64,000 bases of DNA from Pseudoxanthomonas indica (lineage in GTDB: Bacteria > Pseudomonadota > Gammaproteobacteria > Xanthomonadales > Xanthomonadaceae), in NCBI RefSeq assembly GCF_900167565.1, contig NZ_FUZV01000001.1, positions 2,147,001 through 2,211,000 on the forward strand, read 5' to 3'. Under the pieces are notes generated by a model. It had not been told where the DNA came from and did no database searches. It was given only the letters and a program-made list of their open reading frames with translations. A program made the translations under genes and the position numbers. This document shows, in pieces, positions 1-10,372 of the stretch (the stretch's first letter is position 1; every line of letters begins with the position of its first letter).

Positions 1-302
1 TGACCTTCACCGCGCTGATGATGGCCGGCCTGGACGGCATCAAGAACCAGATCGACCCGGGCGCACCGAGCGACAAGGATCTGTACGACCTGCCGCCGGA
101 AGAAGAGAAGAACATCCCGCAGGTCTGCTCCAGCCTGGATCAGGCACTGGAAGCGCTGGACGCCGATCGCGAATTCCTCAAGGCCGGTGGCGTGATGACC
201 GACGACTTCATCGATGGCTACATCGCGTTGAAGATGCAGGAAGTGACCAAGTTCCGCGCGGCCACGCATCCGCTGGAATACCAGCTGTACTACGCCAACT
301 GA
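1..302 (+). CDS. glnA: Glutamine synthetase type I, C-terminal part (cut by window start)
   Basis: The last 99 codons of GlnA, which joins ammonia to glutamate using ATP in the cytoplasm; the gene starts left of the window. The visible part carries the LYDLPPEE segment of GlnA type I, whose tyrosine (codon 84-86) corresponds to the adenylylation site (Tyr397 in E. coli) used by GlnE. It also carries the family C-terminal pattern [10 protein letters not shown] and the typical end in ELYY/QLYY style. It is followed on the same strand by glnK and amtB, the classical nitrogen-assimilation neighbours. The adenylylatable tyrosine implies control by the PII/GlnE cascade; the promoter lies outside the window. 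Confidence 0.97.
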   Translation, partial: TFTALMMAGLDGIKNQIDPGAPSDKDLYDLPPEEEKNIPQVCSSLDQALEALDADREFLKAGGVMTDDFIDGYIALKMQEVTKFRAATHPLEYQLYYAN

Positions 303-470
303 GTTCCCGCGGCGATGGCGACGGAATACCCCTCCCACCCGTCGCCATCGCCGCACCTGCTTCCGCAACACACGCAGCACACGCAACACCGGCTGGGGAG
401 CCGGGTGGGCCGCGCTTTCGCTTCACGGAGATCGCAACAACAGCACCACAGGGGAAACCTGGAGAGATCC

Positions 471-993
<523 letters not shown>

Positions 994-1008
994 CACTCGG
1001 AGCCCCCA

Positions 1009-2523
1009 ATGAAGACTCGACTGTTCGACGGGTGGAAGACCCGTGCGCAATCCCTGTGCCTGGCTGCCTTGTGCGGCGTGATGACGATGGGCGTGGCCCT
1101 GAGCGTTTCCGCGCAGGACACTACCGCCGCACCGGCAGCGGCCACCACCGAAGTGGCGGCAACACCGGCCACTGACACGGCTGCCGTGCCGAGCGATGCC
1201 GCCGCCACTGCGGCGCCTGCGGCCACCGAAGCCGCAGCGACGACCGAAGCCGCCGCCACCACCACCGAAGCCGCTGCGGCAGAACCGGCGCCGGTCGTGG
1301 AGAAAGGCGACGTGGCGTGGATGCTGACCTCCACCTTGCTGGTGCTGCTGATGGTGGTGCCGGGCCTGGCCCTGTTCTACGGCGGCATGGTGCGTTCGAA
1401 GAACGTGCTGTCGGTGTTGATCCAGGTGATCACCGTGTTCTCGCTGCTGGTGATCCTGTGGGTGTTCTACGGTTACAGCCTGGCGTTCTCAGGTGAAGGT
1501 CCGTGGATCGGCAACCTCGACAAGGCGCTGCTCAAGGGCGTCACGCTCGAGTCGCTGGCGGCCACGTTCACCGCAGGCGTGAGCTTGCCGGAGTACGTGT
1601 TCGTCGGTTTCCAGGCCACCTTTGCCGGCATCACCGGCGCGTTGATCATCGGCGCCTTCGCCGAGCGGGCGAAGTTCTCCGCCGTGCTGCTGTTCTCGGT
1701 GCTGTGGTTCACCTTCGGCTACCTGCCGCTGGCGCACATGGTGTGGGCCGCGGGCGGTTTCCTGTTCGAGAAGGGCGCGCTGGATTTTGCCGGCGGCACC
1801 GTGGTGCATATCAACGCCGGTATCGCCGGCCTGGTTGGCGCGTACTTCGTCGGCAAGCGCGTGGGCTTCGGCCGCGAAGCGCTCAAGCCGCACAACGTCA
1901 CGCTGACCTTCGTCGGTGCGGCGCTGCTGTGGGTGGGCTGGTTCGGATTCAACGCCGGCTCCAACCTGGAAGCCAATGCCGGTGCGGCGCTGGCCTTCCT
2001 CAACACGCTGCTGGCCACGGCCGCGGCGATCCTGGGTTGGGCGCTCACCGAGAAGTTCACCAAGGGCAAATCCTCCGCGCTGGGCGTGGCCTCGGGTGCG
2101 GTGGCCGGTCTGGTCGGCATCACCCCGGCCTGCGGTACGGTCGGCCCGTTCGGCGCGATCGTCATCGGCCTGGCGGCCGGCGTGATCTGCGTCTGGGGCG
2201 TCACCGGCCTGAAGCGCCTGCTGGGCGCGGACGACAGCCTGGATGTGTTTGGCGTGCATGGCCTGGGCGGCATCATCGGCGCGATCCTGACCGGTGTCTT
2301 CAGCGCGGCCTCGCTGGGCGGCGTGAAGGGCGAGGGCTATGACATCGCCACCCAGGTCGGCATCCAGGCGCTGGGCGTCGGCATCACCATCGTCTGGATT
2401 GGCGTGGTGTCGGTCGTCTCGTTCCTGATTGCCAAGCTGGTCTTTGGCCTGCGCGTGGCTGAGGAAGCCGAACGCGAAGGCCTGGACATCACCTCCCATG
2501 GCGAATCGGCCTACGAGGCCTGA
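1009..2523 (+). CDS. amtB: Ammonium transporter Amt, with long Ala/Thr-rich N-terminal extension
   Basis: 504-residue ammonium channel of the inner membrane, gated by GlnK. Residues 1-35 look like a cleavable signal peptide ending SVSA. Residues 36-98 are a low-complexity Ala/Thr/Pro/Glu stretch with repeated TEAAA units. The Amt domain starts near residue 101 (DVAWMLTSTLLV), giving the eleven-helix core with an outside N-terminus. The two pore histidines are visible in LAHMVWAAGG and FGVHGLGG. The linker is longer than in E. coli AmtB, where the mature protein begins almost at once. It sits 15 bases after glnK and is very likely cotranscribed with it. Confidence 0.96.
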   Translation: MKTRLFDGWKTRAQSLCLAALCGVMTMGVALSVSAQDTTAAPAAATTEVAATPATDTAAVPSDAAATAAPAATEAAATTEAAATTTEAAAAEPAPVVEKGDVAWMLTSTLLVLLMVVPGLALFYGGMVRSKNVLSVLIQVITVFSLLVILWVFYGYSLAFSGEGPWIGNLDKALLKGVTLESLAATFTAGVSLPEYVFVGFQATFAGITGALIIGAFAERAKFSAVLLFSVLWFTFGYLPLAHMVWAAGGFLFEKGALDFAGGTVVHINAGIAGLVGAYFVGKRVGFGREALKPHNVTLTFVGAALLWVGWFGFNAGSNLEANAGAALAFLNTLLATAAAILGWALTEKFTKGKSSALGVASGAVAGLVGITPACGTVGPFGAIVIGLAAGVICVWGVTGLKRLLGADDSLDVFGVHGLGGIIGAILTGVFSAASLGGVKGEGYDIATQVGIQALGVGITIVWIGVVSVVSFLIAKLVFGLRVAEEAEREGLDITSHGESAYEA

Positions 2524-2553
2524 TCGCGACTGGTCCCACCGCTGCGGGACGGC

Positions 2554-2574
2554 ATTGCACTAAACTGGTGCAAT
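2554..2574. promoter_or_regulatory. NtrC-type binding palindrome ahead of ntrB
   Basis: ATTGCAC (2554-2560), seven bases, then GTGCAAT (2568-2574): a perfect 7-7-7 inverted repeat. It contains GCAC-N7-GTGC, the consensus core for NtrC dimers in enteric bacteria. It lies between amtB (stop 2523) and ntrB, so NtrC may repress or tune its own operon, as at E. coli glnLp. The site covers the first possible ntrB ATG (2573), which supports a start further downstream. Confidence 0.6.
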
Positions 2575-2602
2575 GTCGTCCCCGGCGCCTTACGAACGCA
2601 TC

Positions 2603-3647
2603 ATGTCGAACGAACCCAGCACCGACGCGCTGAGTACGGCGGTGGCCTGGGCCGATGCCGACGGCCACGTCGGCGGAGTCAATGCCGCTTTCGCCCGCTG
2701 GATGGGAGTCAGCGCCCGGCGCCTGCTCGGCCAGCCATTGGCGGCGCTGGAAATAGAGGGCGATGCGATGGCCCGCTTCCTGGAGAACACCGATCGCGAC
2801 GTGCTGCGCCTGCACCGCATGGCGCTGGGCATGCCGGGCGAGTCACCCCGCTTTGCCGAAGGCTGGCTGTCACGGCTGGAAGGCGGCGGCTGGATCCTGG
2901 AATGCCATCCGGTGGACGAATTCCCGGGCGTGGATCCCAGCCTGGCCCTGCCCAGCGCATTGACCGCCGCCCTCAAGGGCCTGGCGCACGAACTGCGCAA
3001 TCCGCTGGCCGGTCTGAAAGGCGCGGCGCAACTGCTGTCGCGTCGCGCGCAACTGCGCAACGACAATGACGACGAGCGCGAACTGATCACCCTGATCGAA
3101 TCCGAGATTGGCCGCCTCAACGGCTTGCTGGAGCAACTGCTCTCACCCGCGCCGCAACGTCCGCACACGCCGCTGAACATCCACGTGGTGCTGGAGCGGG
3201 TGCTGCGCCTGGCCGAGAACGAAGGCGGCTGGTCGGTGCGCCTGCAGCGCGACTACGACCCCAGCCTGCCCGAACTGCCGGGCGATGCGGATCGCCTGAC
3301 CCAGGCCGTCTGGAACCTGGTGCGCAATGCCATTCAAGCCGGCGCCAGCACGGTCACCCTGCGCACCCGCGTCGAACACGGCTCGCGCATCCACGATCAT
3401 CTGCACGCGATGGCGCTGCGGGTGGAAATCATCGACGACGGCCGAGGCGTTCCCGACGAACTGGCCGAACACCTGTTCCTGCCGCTGGTCAGCGGCCGCG
3501 CCGAAGGCACCGGCCTGGGTCTGGCGCTGGCACAGCAGGTTGCGCGCGAACACCGCGGCACGTTGAGCTACCGCTCGCGCCCCGGGCATACCGTGTTCAC
3601 CCTGCTGCTGCCACGCGCGGTGGAAGGCGACGAGGAGCGAAATTCCC

Positions 3648-3658
<11 letters not shown>
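2603..3658 (+). CDS. glnL: Nitrogen regulation sensor histidine kinase NtrB (GlnL)
   Basis: Cytoplasmic two-component kinase that phosphorylates NtrC when nitrogen is short and is held in phosphatase mode by PII. It has about 351 residues and no membrane segment. A PAS-like region occupies roughly residues 10-105. The phospho-acceptor box AHELRNPL has His129. The ATP-binding domain shows the N box (NLVRNAIQAG), the G1 box (DDGRGVP) and GTGLGLALAQQ. I chose ATG 2603 because the upstream ATG at 2573 overlaps an apparent NtrC operator; neither start has a good ribosome site, and 2573 would add ten residues. It ends inside the first codons of ntrC (11-base overlap), so the two are translationally coupled. 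Confidence 0.93.
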
Positions 3659-5090
<1,432 letters not shown>

Positions 5091-5101
5091 GGCTTTCATT
5101 G

Positions 5102-5141
5102 CGCGTGAATGACAGCGCGGTTACGTTGTCGCATTCACGCG
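5102..5141 (+). other. Long hairpin in the ntrC-sodC gap
   Basis: CGCGTGAATG (5102-5111) and CATTCACGCG (5132-5141) are a perfect 10-base inverted repeat. Inside it ACAGCG pairs with CGTTGT (one G-U), so RNA could form a 16-pair stem with a two-base bulge and a six-base loop. No T run follows. It could be a processed 3' end for ntrC, an operator for sodC, or a structured sodC leader. Confidence 0.5.
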
Positions 5142-5159
5142 TTCTGAAAGGAGACAACC

Positions 5160-5717
5160 ATGCGTATTGTTTTGCTCGCCGCCGCCTCGGCCCTGGTACT
5201 CGGCGCCTGCGGCAGTTCACCGCCGCCCACGCCTGCCGCTGCGGCTCCTGCAGGCAGCACGGCCAAGCAGGGCATCGCCAATCTCGCCCCGGCATCGGGC
5301 AGCCTGGTCAGCGGAAAGATCACGCTGACCCCGATGGGCGATGGCGTGCACCTGACCGGCGTGGTCGGCGGTCTGCCGGCCAACAGCACGCATGGTTTCC
5401 ATGTGCACGAAAAGGGCGACTGCAGCGCCGCCGACGCCACCAGCGCCGGTCCGCACTTCAATCCTGCAGGCAGTGGTCACGGACGCGCGGGTGGCGGTGC
5501 GCACCACGCCGGTGACATGGACAACATCGTGGCGGATGCCGAAGGCGTGGCGCGCGTCAGCGTGCACGTGATGGGCGTGACGCTGGGCGGAGGCGCTGCC
5601 AACGACATCGCCAACCGTGCGTTGGTGGTGCATGCCTCGCCCGATGACTACACCAGCCAACCCGCCGGCAATGCCGGTGCGCGCGTGGCGTGCGGCGTGA
5701 TTGCGGTCACCGAGTAA
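5160..5717 (+). CDS. sodC: Copper/zinc superoxide dismutase, lipoprotein
   Basis: 185-residue envelope superoxide dismutase that removes superoxide in the periplasm. The N-terminus is a lipoprotein signal with lipobox LGAC (Cys17), followed by a Pro/Ala-rich linker. The copper ligands lie in HGFHVH (78-83). The zinc-loop region GPHFNPAGSGHG follows, then HAGDMDNI, and the last ligand region lies in RALVVHASPDDY. The two disulfide cysteines are present (GDCSAA and VACGVIA). AAGGAGA lies just before the ATG. It stands alone between the ntrC hairpin and a convergent gene. Confidence 0.96.
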   Translation: MRIVLLAAASALVLGACGSSPPPTPAAAAPAGSTAKQGIANLAPASGSLVSGKITLTPMGDGVHLTGVVGGLPANSTHGFHVHEKGDCSAADATSAGPHFNPAGSGHGRAGGGAHHAGDMDNIVADAEGVARVSVHVMGVTLGGGAANDIANRALVVHASPDDYTSQPAGNAGARVACGVIAVTE

Positions 5718-5732
5718 CGCGTGATGCAGTGG

Positions 5733-5758
5733 CTCCCCTTCCGAATGCGGTAGGGGAG
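5733..5758. terminator. Terminator-like hairpin between sodC and a convergent gene
   Basis: CTCCCCT (5733-5739) pairs with AGGGGAG (5752-5758), with an inner CCG/CGG stem and an AATG loop. It lies 15 bases after the sodC stop and 6 bases from the stop of the opposing gene, so it may serve both. The T content after it is weak. Confidence 0.5.
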
Positions 5759-5764
5759 TTCGCT

Positions 5765-6646
5765 TCAGTCGACCAGCCAGCCACGCGGATCCGCGGTGGC
5801 CGGGCAATGCGCAAACGTCACCGGTATGCCGTGTGCATCCAGCACGGCGGCGAACTGCTGCTGGCGCGCCTGGAAAAATCCGAAGGCGCGTTCCAGGCGT
5901 TCATCGGTCTGCTCTTCCGGCGCATAGCGCTGGCGCCAAGCTGTCGGCTCGAAGAGGGCGATGCGCACCTCACCATCGGCATAGCGCAGCAACGGCTCCG
6001 GCAAGTGATCCAGCCATGCCTCCTGCTGCGGCGCCAGCAGCGCGGTCTCGATCACCGGCCACAGCGCTTCCAGCCCGCCATGGCCGTACTGCATTGCGGT
6101 CAGCGCCGCCAGGTCGTGCAGGGTCAGATAGCGGGCGTGCTCAATCCGCGCGTTGAACGACTGTTGCGCCAACAGCGCGGTGTCGGCCTGCGCCATGCCG
6201 GTTTCCAGCAACACGGCCTCCAGCTGATCGGCGACGTCGGCCAGGGCAGCCGCATCCGAACCGCTCAGCAGAAAGGGCAACACGCGCAGCGCGCCCCCGT
6301 GCAGATCCTCGCTGGCCTGAAAGGGCATGGGCACGTCGCCGCTTTCATCGGCGCCAAAGGCAATCATGCGCGGGCCACTGTTGCGCCCCGGCGCGCGCTG
6401 GTACAGCTCTTCCAGACGCCGATGCAGCGGCCAGCCCGGACGCAGTGCCTCGGCGGGATCAAAGTGTGCGGCCGCCAGACTGAGGTCCAGCTCGCGGATG
6501 CCCGGCACCAGCGCGGCGAGATCGCGGCCCAGACGCTCCACCAGCGCACCGGCATCGGCCGGCCGCAGTGCGCTGACGGTGGGAGATCCCCCCGCGGACA
6601 GTTCCAGCGCAAGAAATCCCTTCACATGATGTGATGCATCAGTCAT
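5765..6646 (-). CDS. Conserved protein of unknown function next to fadI
   Basis: 293 residues, acidic and soluble, without signal peptide or membrane helix. I do not recognise a catalytic motif. The composition (long leucine/alanine helices, RPGWPLHRRLEELYQRAPG, several Asp/Glu patches) suggests a helical cytoplasmic protein. It is convergent with sodC and divergent from fadI, whose promoter begins only nine bases beyond this gene's ATG. No ribosome site precedes that ATG, so the message may be nearly leaderless; a GTG seven codons in is an alternative start. A third-position G/C bias like that of its neighbours supports a real gene. Confidence 0.8.
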   Translation of the reverse strand: MTDASHHVKGFLALELSAGGSPTVSALRPADAGALVERLGRDLAALVPGIRELDLSLAAAHFDPAEALRPGWPLHRRLEELYQRAPGRNSGPRMIAFGADESGDVPMPFQASEDLHGGALRVLPFLLSGSDAAALADVADQLEAVLLETGMAQADTALLAQQSFNARIEHARYLTLHDLAALTAMQYGHGGLEALWPVIETALLAPQQEAWLDHLPEPLLRYADGEVRIALFEPTAWRQRYAPEEQTDERLERAFGFFQARQQQFAAVLDAHGIPVTFAHCPATADPRGWLVD

Positions 6647-6654
6647 GTCGGCGT

Positions 6655-6683
6655 TTGGCGGTGATGGAGGGGCGGATTACACT
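6655..6683 (+). promoter_or_regulatory. Sigma-70 promoter for fadI
   Basis: TTGGCG (6655-6660), 17 bases, TACACT (6678-6683), each four of six matches to consensus. Transcription would start near 6690. This places the longer possible fadI start at 6645 upstream of the promoter and supports the start at 6744. Confidence 0.45.
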
Positions 6684-6743
6684 GGCATTATGCCTGCCGC
6701 TGCTGCGGCTTCCGAGCTTTCCCCACTTTCGATGAGGTTTCCC

Positions 6744-8024
6744 ATGCCAGCCGCCCGTCCCGTCGCCATTCTCGGCGGCGTACGCATTCCGTTCTGCCGC
6801 CAGAACACGGCCTATGCGGATGTGGGCAACCTGGGCATGTCGGTGCGCACGCTGGGTGCGCTGGTCGAGCGCTTCGGCCTGCACGGCCAGCAGCTGGGCG
6901 AAGTGGCGATGGGCGCGGTGATCAAGCATTCCAGCGACTGGAACCTGGGTCGCGAGGCCGCCCTGTCATCCGGCCTGTCGCCGTTGACCCCGGGCATCAC
7001 CCTGCAGCGCGCCTGCGGTACCAGCCTGGACAGCATCATCACGGTGGCCAACAAGATCGCGCTGGGCCAGATCGACTCGGGCATCGGCGGCGGCTCGGAC
7101 ACCACCTCCGACGTGCCGATCGTGTACGGCAAGAAGTTGCGTGCGCGCGTGCTCGCCGCCAACCGTGGCAAGACGCCCCAGGACAAGCTCAAGGCGCTGG
7201 TCAAAGGCTTCAAGTTCAGCGAGCTCAAGCCCGAGTTCCCCGGCGTGGCCGAACCGCGCACCGGCAAGAGCATGGGCGATCACTGCGAAGACATGGCCAA
7301 GGAATGGAACATCTCGCGCGACTCGCAGGATGAGTTGGCGGTGTCCTCGCACCGCAAGCTGGCCGCCGCCTATGAGCGCGGATTCTTCAGCGACCTGATC
7401 GCGCCGTTCCGCGGCATGGAGCGTGACAACATCCTGCGTCCGGATACCTCGCTGGAAAAACTCGCCACACTCAAGCCGGCCTTCGACAAGATCTCTGGTC
7501 GCGGCACCCTGACCGCCGCCAATTCCACTCCGCTCACCGACGGCGCCGCCGCGGTGCTGCTGGCCAGCGAAGAGTGGGCGCGCGCGCATGGCCACGAGCC
7601 CCTGGCCTATTTGCGCGACGCGCAGGTGGCCGCGGTGGATTTCGTGCATGGCGAAGGCCTGTTGATGGCGCCCACCGTGGCGGTGCCGGAAATGCTCAAG
7701 CGCCAAGGCCTGACTTTGCAGGATTTCGATTTCTACGAAATCCACGAAGCCTTTGCTGCGCAGGTGCTGTGCACCCTGCGTGCGTGGGAAAGCGAAGACT
7801 ACTGCCGCAACCGCCTGGGCCTGGATGCACCGCTGGGCAGGATCGATCCGGCCAGGATGAACCCCAACGGCTCCTCGCTGGCCACCGGCCACCCGTTCGC
7901 CGCGACCGGCGCGCGCATCGTCGCCACCGCCGCCAAGGAATTGAAGGAACGCGGCGGTGGTCGCTGCCTGATCTCGATCTGCACCGCCGGCGGCATGGGC
8001 GTGGTGGCGATTCTGGAGCGCTAA
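6744..8024 (+). CDS. fadI: Acetyl-CoA C-acyltransferase (thiolase) FadI type
   Basis: 426-residue thiolase that cleaves 3-ketoacyl-CoA in fatty-acid beta-oxidation. The catalytic set is visible: nucleophile Cys91 in QRACGTSL, His383 in SSLATGHPFAATG and Cys413 in CTAGGMG. The length and motif spelling fit the FadI/trifunctional beta-subunit branch better than FadA; the alternative is an acetoacetyl-CoA thiolase. The start at 6744 has GAGG six bases upstream (6734-6737) and follows the mapped promoter-like element; in-frame ATGs also occur at 6645, 6690 and 6732. No FadJ partner is adjacent. Its stop overlaps the stop of hemY on the other strand. Confidence 0.93.
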   Translation: MPAARPVAILGGVRIPFCRQNTAYADVGNLGMSVRTLGALVERFGLHGQQLGEVAMGAVIKHSSDWNLGREAALSSGLSPLTPGITLQRACGTSLDSIITVANKIALGQIDSGIGGGSDTTSDVPIVYGKKLRARVLAANRGKTPQDKLKALVKGFKFSELKPEFPGVAEPRTGKSMGDHCEDMAKEWNISRDSQDELAVSSHRKLAAAYERGFFSDLIAPFRGMERDNILRPDTSLEKLATLKPAFDKISGRGTLTAANSTPLTDGAAAVLLASEEWARAHGHEPLAYLRDAQVAAVDFVHGEGLLMAPTVAVPEMLKRQGLTLQDFDFYEIHEAFAAQVLCTLRAWESEDYCRNRLGLDAPLGRIDPARMNPNGSSLATGHPFAATGARIVATAAKELKERGGGRCLISICTAGGMGVVAILER

Positions 8025-9283
8025 CCGCGCAGACGCGGCATGCCGTGTTCGTCGCGTTCTTCGCTGACGGCTTCGTCGAAGATCTTCTGTCGCATGTCGC
8101 GGCCCGGCAGCTCCACCGCTGCCTGGCCACGGCGCACGCGCAGCGCGTTGGCGTAGCAGCGTTGCGCAGCGCCGTCGTCGCCGGCGGCGGCAAAGCCATC
8201 GCCCAGCTCTTCCCACGCTTCAGCGCTCGCGCCTTGCGCCAATGCGCGATGCAGGAATTCCTGCGCCTGCGGCCACTGGCCCTGCTGGCGACTCAGCTTG
8301 GCCAGTGTGACAAGCAGGGCGGGACTGGCCGGGTGCGCCTGCAGCCAACGCTGCGCACTGGCACGGCGCGAGTCGGCCTTGGCCACGGGCAGGTCGCCAT
8401 ACAAGCGCACTAGCGATTCGTCCCAGCGCGTGTCGATGGCTGACTCCAGGCTGCGGACGGCGGCATCGTCCCAACGCATCGCCGCAGCGCGCTCGGCGTA
8501 CGCGGCCACCACGGCCGGTTCATTGCGCAGCGGTTTGGGCAGGGTTTCCCAGCGTTCGGCCAGGACATTGGCGTCGCCGGCTTCGCGAACGGATTGCGCC
8601 GCCAGGCGCGATTCCAGCGTTGTGACGCGATCAGTCGGCAACGCCTGTTGCTGCTTGATGGCACCGAGCAGTCCGTAGGCTTCACCGCTGCGCCCCAGCG
8701 CGGCAAGCGCTTCGGCGCGCAAGGCCAGACCGCGCGGCGGCAGCGGTTGCGCGTCGCTTGCGTCCAGCGCCGTCAAGGCCTCCAGCGGCATCGACGCCGC
8801 CAAGGCGCGGTCTGCCACCAACAGGGCATGGGCGGTGGCGCTGCGCTCCTGCAATGCCACCAGATGGCGCTGTGCCGCGGCGCCATCGGCACGTGCGTCG
8901 GCCGCGCGCACGGCCGCGACGCGTGCAATCGCACCCACCTCGTGGTCTTCGGCGGCGCGCTCGAGCAGTTTCTCCGCACGTGTCCAATGGCCCGCATGCA
9001 GACTGTCCAGGCCTTCAATCAAGCGCGCGCGCGCCTGCTTGCGCCGGTAGCGGTGCCAGGCGCGGAATGGCAGCGTGATCAGCTTCCAGGCCAGCCAGGT
9101 GGCGGAGGCCACCAGCAGCAAGGTCAGCAAGGCGCGCGGGACGTCGGTTTCCCAGTCGTAGCCGCCAAACTGCACGAAAACCCGACCCAGGTCGCGTCCG
9201 GGTTCATTGGCCAGCCACTGCGCGGCAAACACGCCGATGGCCAGCAGGATCAGCAGGATGACCGTGGTGCGGAAGATCTTCAT
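8021..9283 (-). CDS. hemY: Heme biosynthesis-associated TPR protein HemY
   Basis: 420-residue inner-membrane protein encoded with late-heme genes in gammaproteobacteria; its exact role in porphyrin metabolism is unsettled. Two membrane helices lie near residues 5-25 and 45-65, separated by the HemY_N-type segment WLANEPGRDLGRVFVQFGGY. The rest is an alanine-rich TPR-like helical repeat domain. The ATG (9283-9281) overlaps the stop of hemX in an ATGA, showing translational coupling. It is the last gene of hemD-hemX-hemY; the stop overlaps that of fadI tail to tail. It is not the oxygen-dependent protoporphyrinogen oxidase also called HemY in Bacillus. Confidence 0.92.
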   Translation of the reverse strand: MKIFRTTVILLILLAIGVFAAQWLANEPGRDLGRVFVQFGGYDWETDVPRALLTLLLVASATWLAWKLITLPFRAWHRYRRKQARARLIEGLDSLHAGHWTRAEKLLERAAEDHEVGAIARVAAVRAADARADGAAAQRHLVALQERSATAHALLVADRALAASMPLEALTALDASDAQPLPPRGLALRAEALAALGRSGEAYGLLGAIKQQQALPTDRVTTLESRLAAQSVREAGDANVLAERWETLPKPLRNEPAVVAAYAERAAAMRWDDAAVRSLESAIDTRWDESLVRLYGDLPVAKADSRRASAQRWLQAHPASPALLVTLAKLSRQQGQWPQAQEFLHRALAQGASAEAWEELGDGFAAAGDDGAAQRCYANALRVRRGQAAVELPGRDMRQKIFDEAVSEERDEHGMPRLRG

Positions 9284-10371
9284 GGTGTCTGCTCCGGCGT
9301 CTCCACTGGCGGGGGCACGGCAGGGTTCGTCGTCGATGGCAGGGGGCGACTCGCCACCCCGGCGTTGCGCAGCGAACGCAACTGTTGCAGCGTGCTGCCC
9401 AGCACCGGTGACTCGGCACGCAATGGCAATTTGCGCAGCGCGGCCAGCTGCGCCCGACCTTGCCGCAGGTCCGGTGAATCCGGCCACAACCGCAGCAACC
9501 AGTGATCCATGCGGGTCAACGCGGCATCGAAGCCAGCGCGATCATCGCGTTCGAGTGCGGCGTGCGCCAAGCTCACTTCGATGCGCAGCGCCGCTTCGCC
9601 CGCGCCTCGATCCGTGGGCGAAACAAAGGCGGCGTCGCGGCTAGCGCGCACCTGCACCAACGGCGCAAGCCAACGCTGCCACGCGGATCCGGAAGCAGCC
9701 TGCGAAGCGGCCGGTGTACGGGTAGGCAACCCATCCAGTGACAGCGCGAAGGCATCCAGTTGCTTCTCCAGCTGCGCCCGCGGACCCGGGCCCAGCGCGT
9801 CCAGCGCCTGCCGCTCCTGCTGCAGCACCTGCTTGAGGTTGAGCAGGCGGTGGTCATCGATCCCGTCGAGCGCGCCAGCGGCCAGCGCGTAGGCGCGGCG
9901 GGCGCCCTCCAGATCGTCGGCGATCAGCAAACGCTGCTGGGCGAGCGACAGCAGCAATTCGACTTCGTCCAGACGCAGCGCCTGCGCGCCATGGCGCGAG
10001 GGGTCGGAAAGCTTGGCGACGCTCTCCTCCAGCAACGCGCCGCGCTGGCCCAGGCCGAGCACTTCATCGCGCAGGACGCGATTGGTGGCCGCCGCATCCT
10101 GCACACGCTGGGTCAAGGTGCGTTGATCGCGGCGAACCGAATCCAGACGTTGATCCAGCGCATCGATTTGCTGGGCGGTCTCCATCGACTGCGCCTGCTC
10201 CTGCGCCTGGCGTTGGCTCCACCAGCGCCACGCCACGGCGGCAATCGCCAACAGCAACAACACGGCGATCAACGCGGCCACGCCACGGCCTCGGTGGGTC
10301 GAAGGTGGGGCCACGTTTGCCTCGTTCACACGCACATCCAGGGTTGTCGCCCGCGCAGGCGGCGGACTCAT
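9280..10371 (-). CDS. hemX: HemX family membrane protein
   Basis: 363 residues: a short cytoplasmic N-terminus, one membrane helix (about 30-50, GVAALIAVLLLLAIAAVAW), then a coiled-coil stretch (about 55-105, rich in Gln/Arg/Asp) and a periplasmic helical domain. This is the HemX architecture. It is often annotated as uroporphyrinogen-III methyltransferase, but it lacks SAM-binding motifs, so that name is doubtful. Its start lies two bases from the hemD stop (no intergenic room) and its end is coupled to hemY. Confidence 0.92.
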   Translation of the reverse strand: MSPPPARATTLDVRVNEANVAPPSTHRGRGVAALIAVLLLLAIAAVAWRWWSQRQAQEQAQSMETAQQIDALDQRLDSVRRDQRTLTQRVQDAAATNRVLRDEVLGLGQRGALLEESVAKLSDPSRHGAQALRLDEVELLLSLAQQRLLIADDLEGARRAYALAAGALDGIDDHRLLNLKQVLQQERQALDALGPGPRAQLEKQLDAFALSLDGLPTRTPAASQAASGSAWQRWLAPLVQVRASRDAAFVSPTDRGAGEAALRIEVSLAHAALERDDRAGFDAALTRMDHWLLRLWPDSPDLRQGRAQLAALRKLPLRAESPVLGSTLQQLRSLRNAGVASRPLPSTTNPAVPPPVETPEQTP

Positions 10372-10372
10372 G

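Noticed and set aside
9280-10371. Calling HemX a uroporphyrinogen-III C-methyltransferase.
   Set aside because: It has one membrane helix and a coiled coil but no SAM-binding motifs; the name is a historical mis-annotation.
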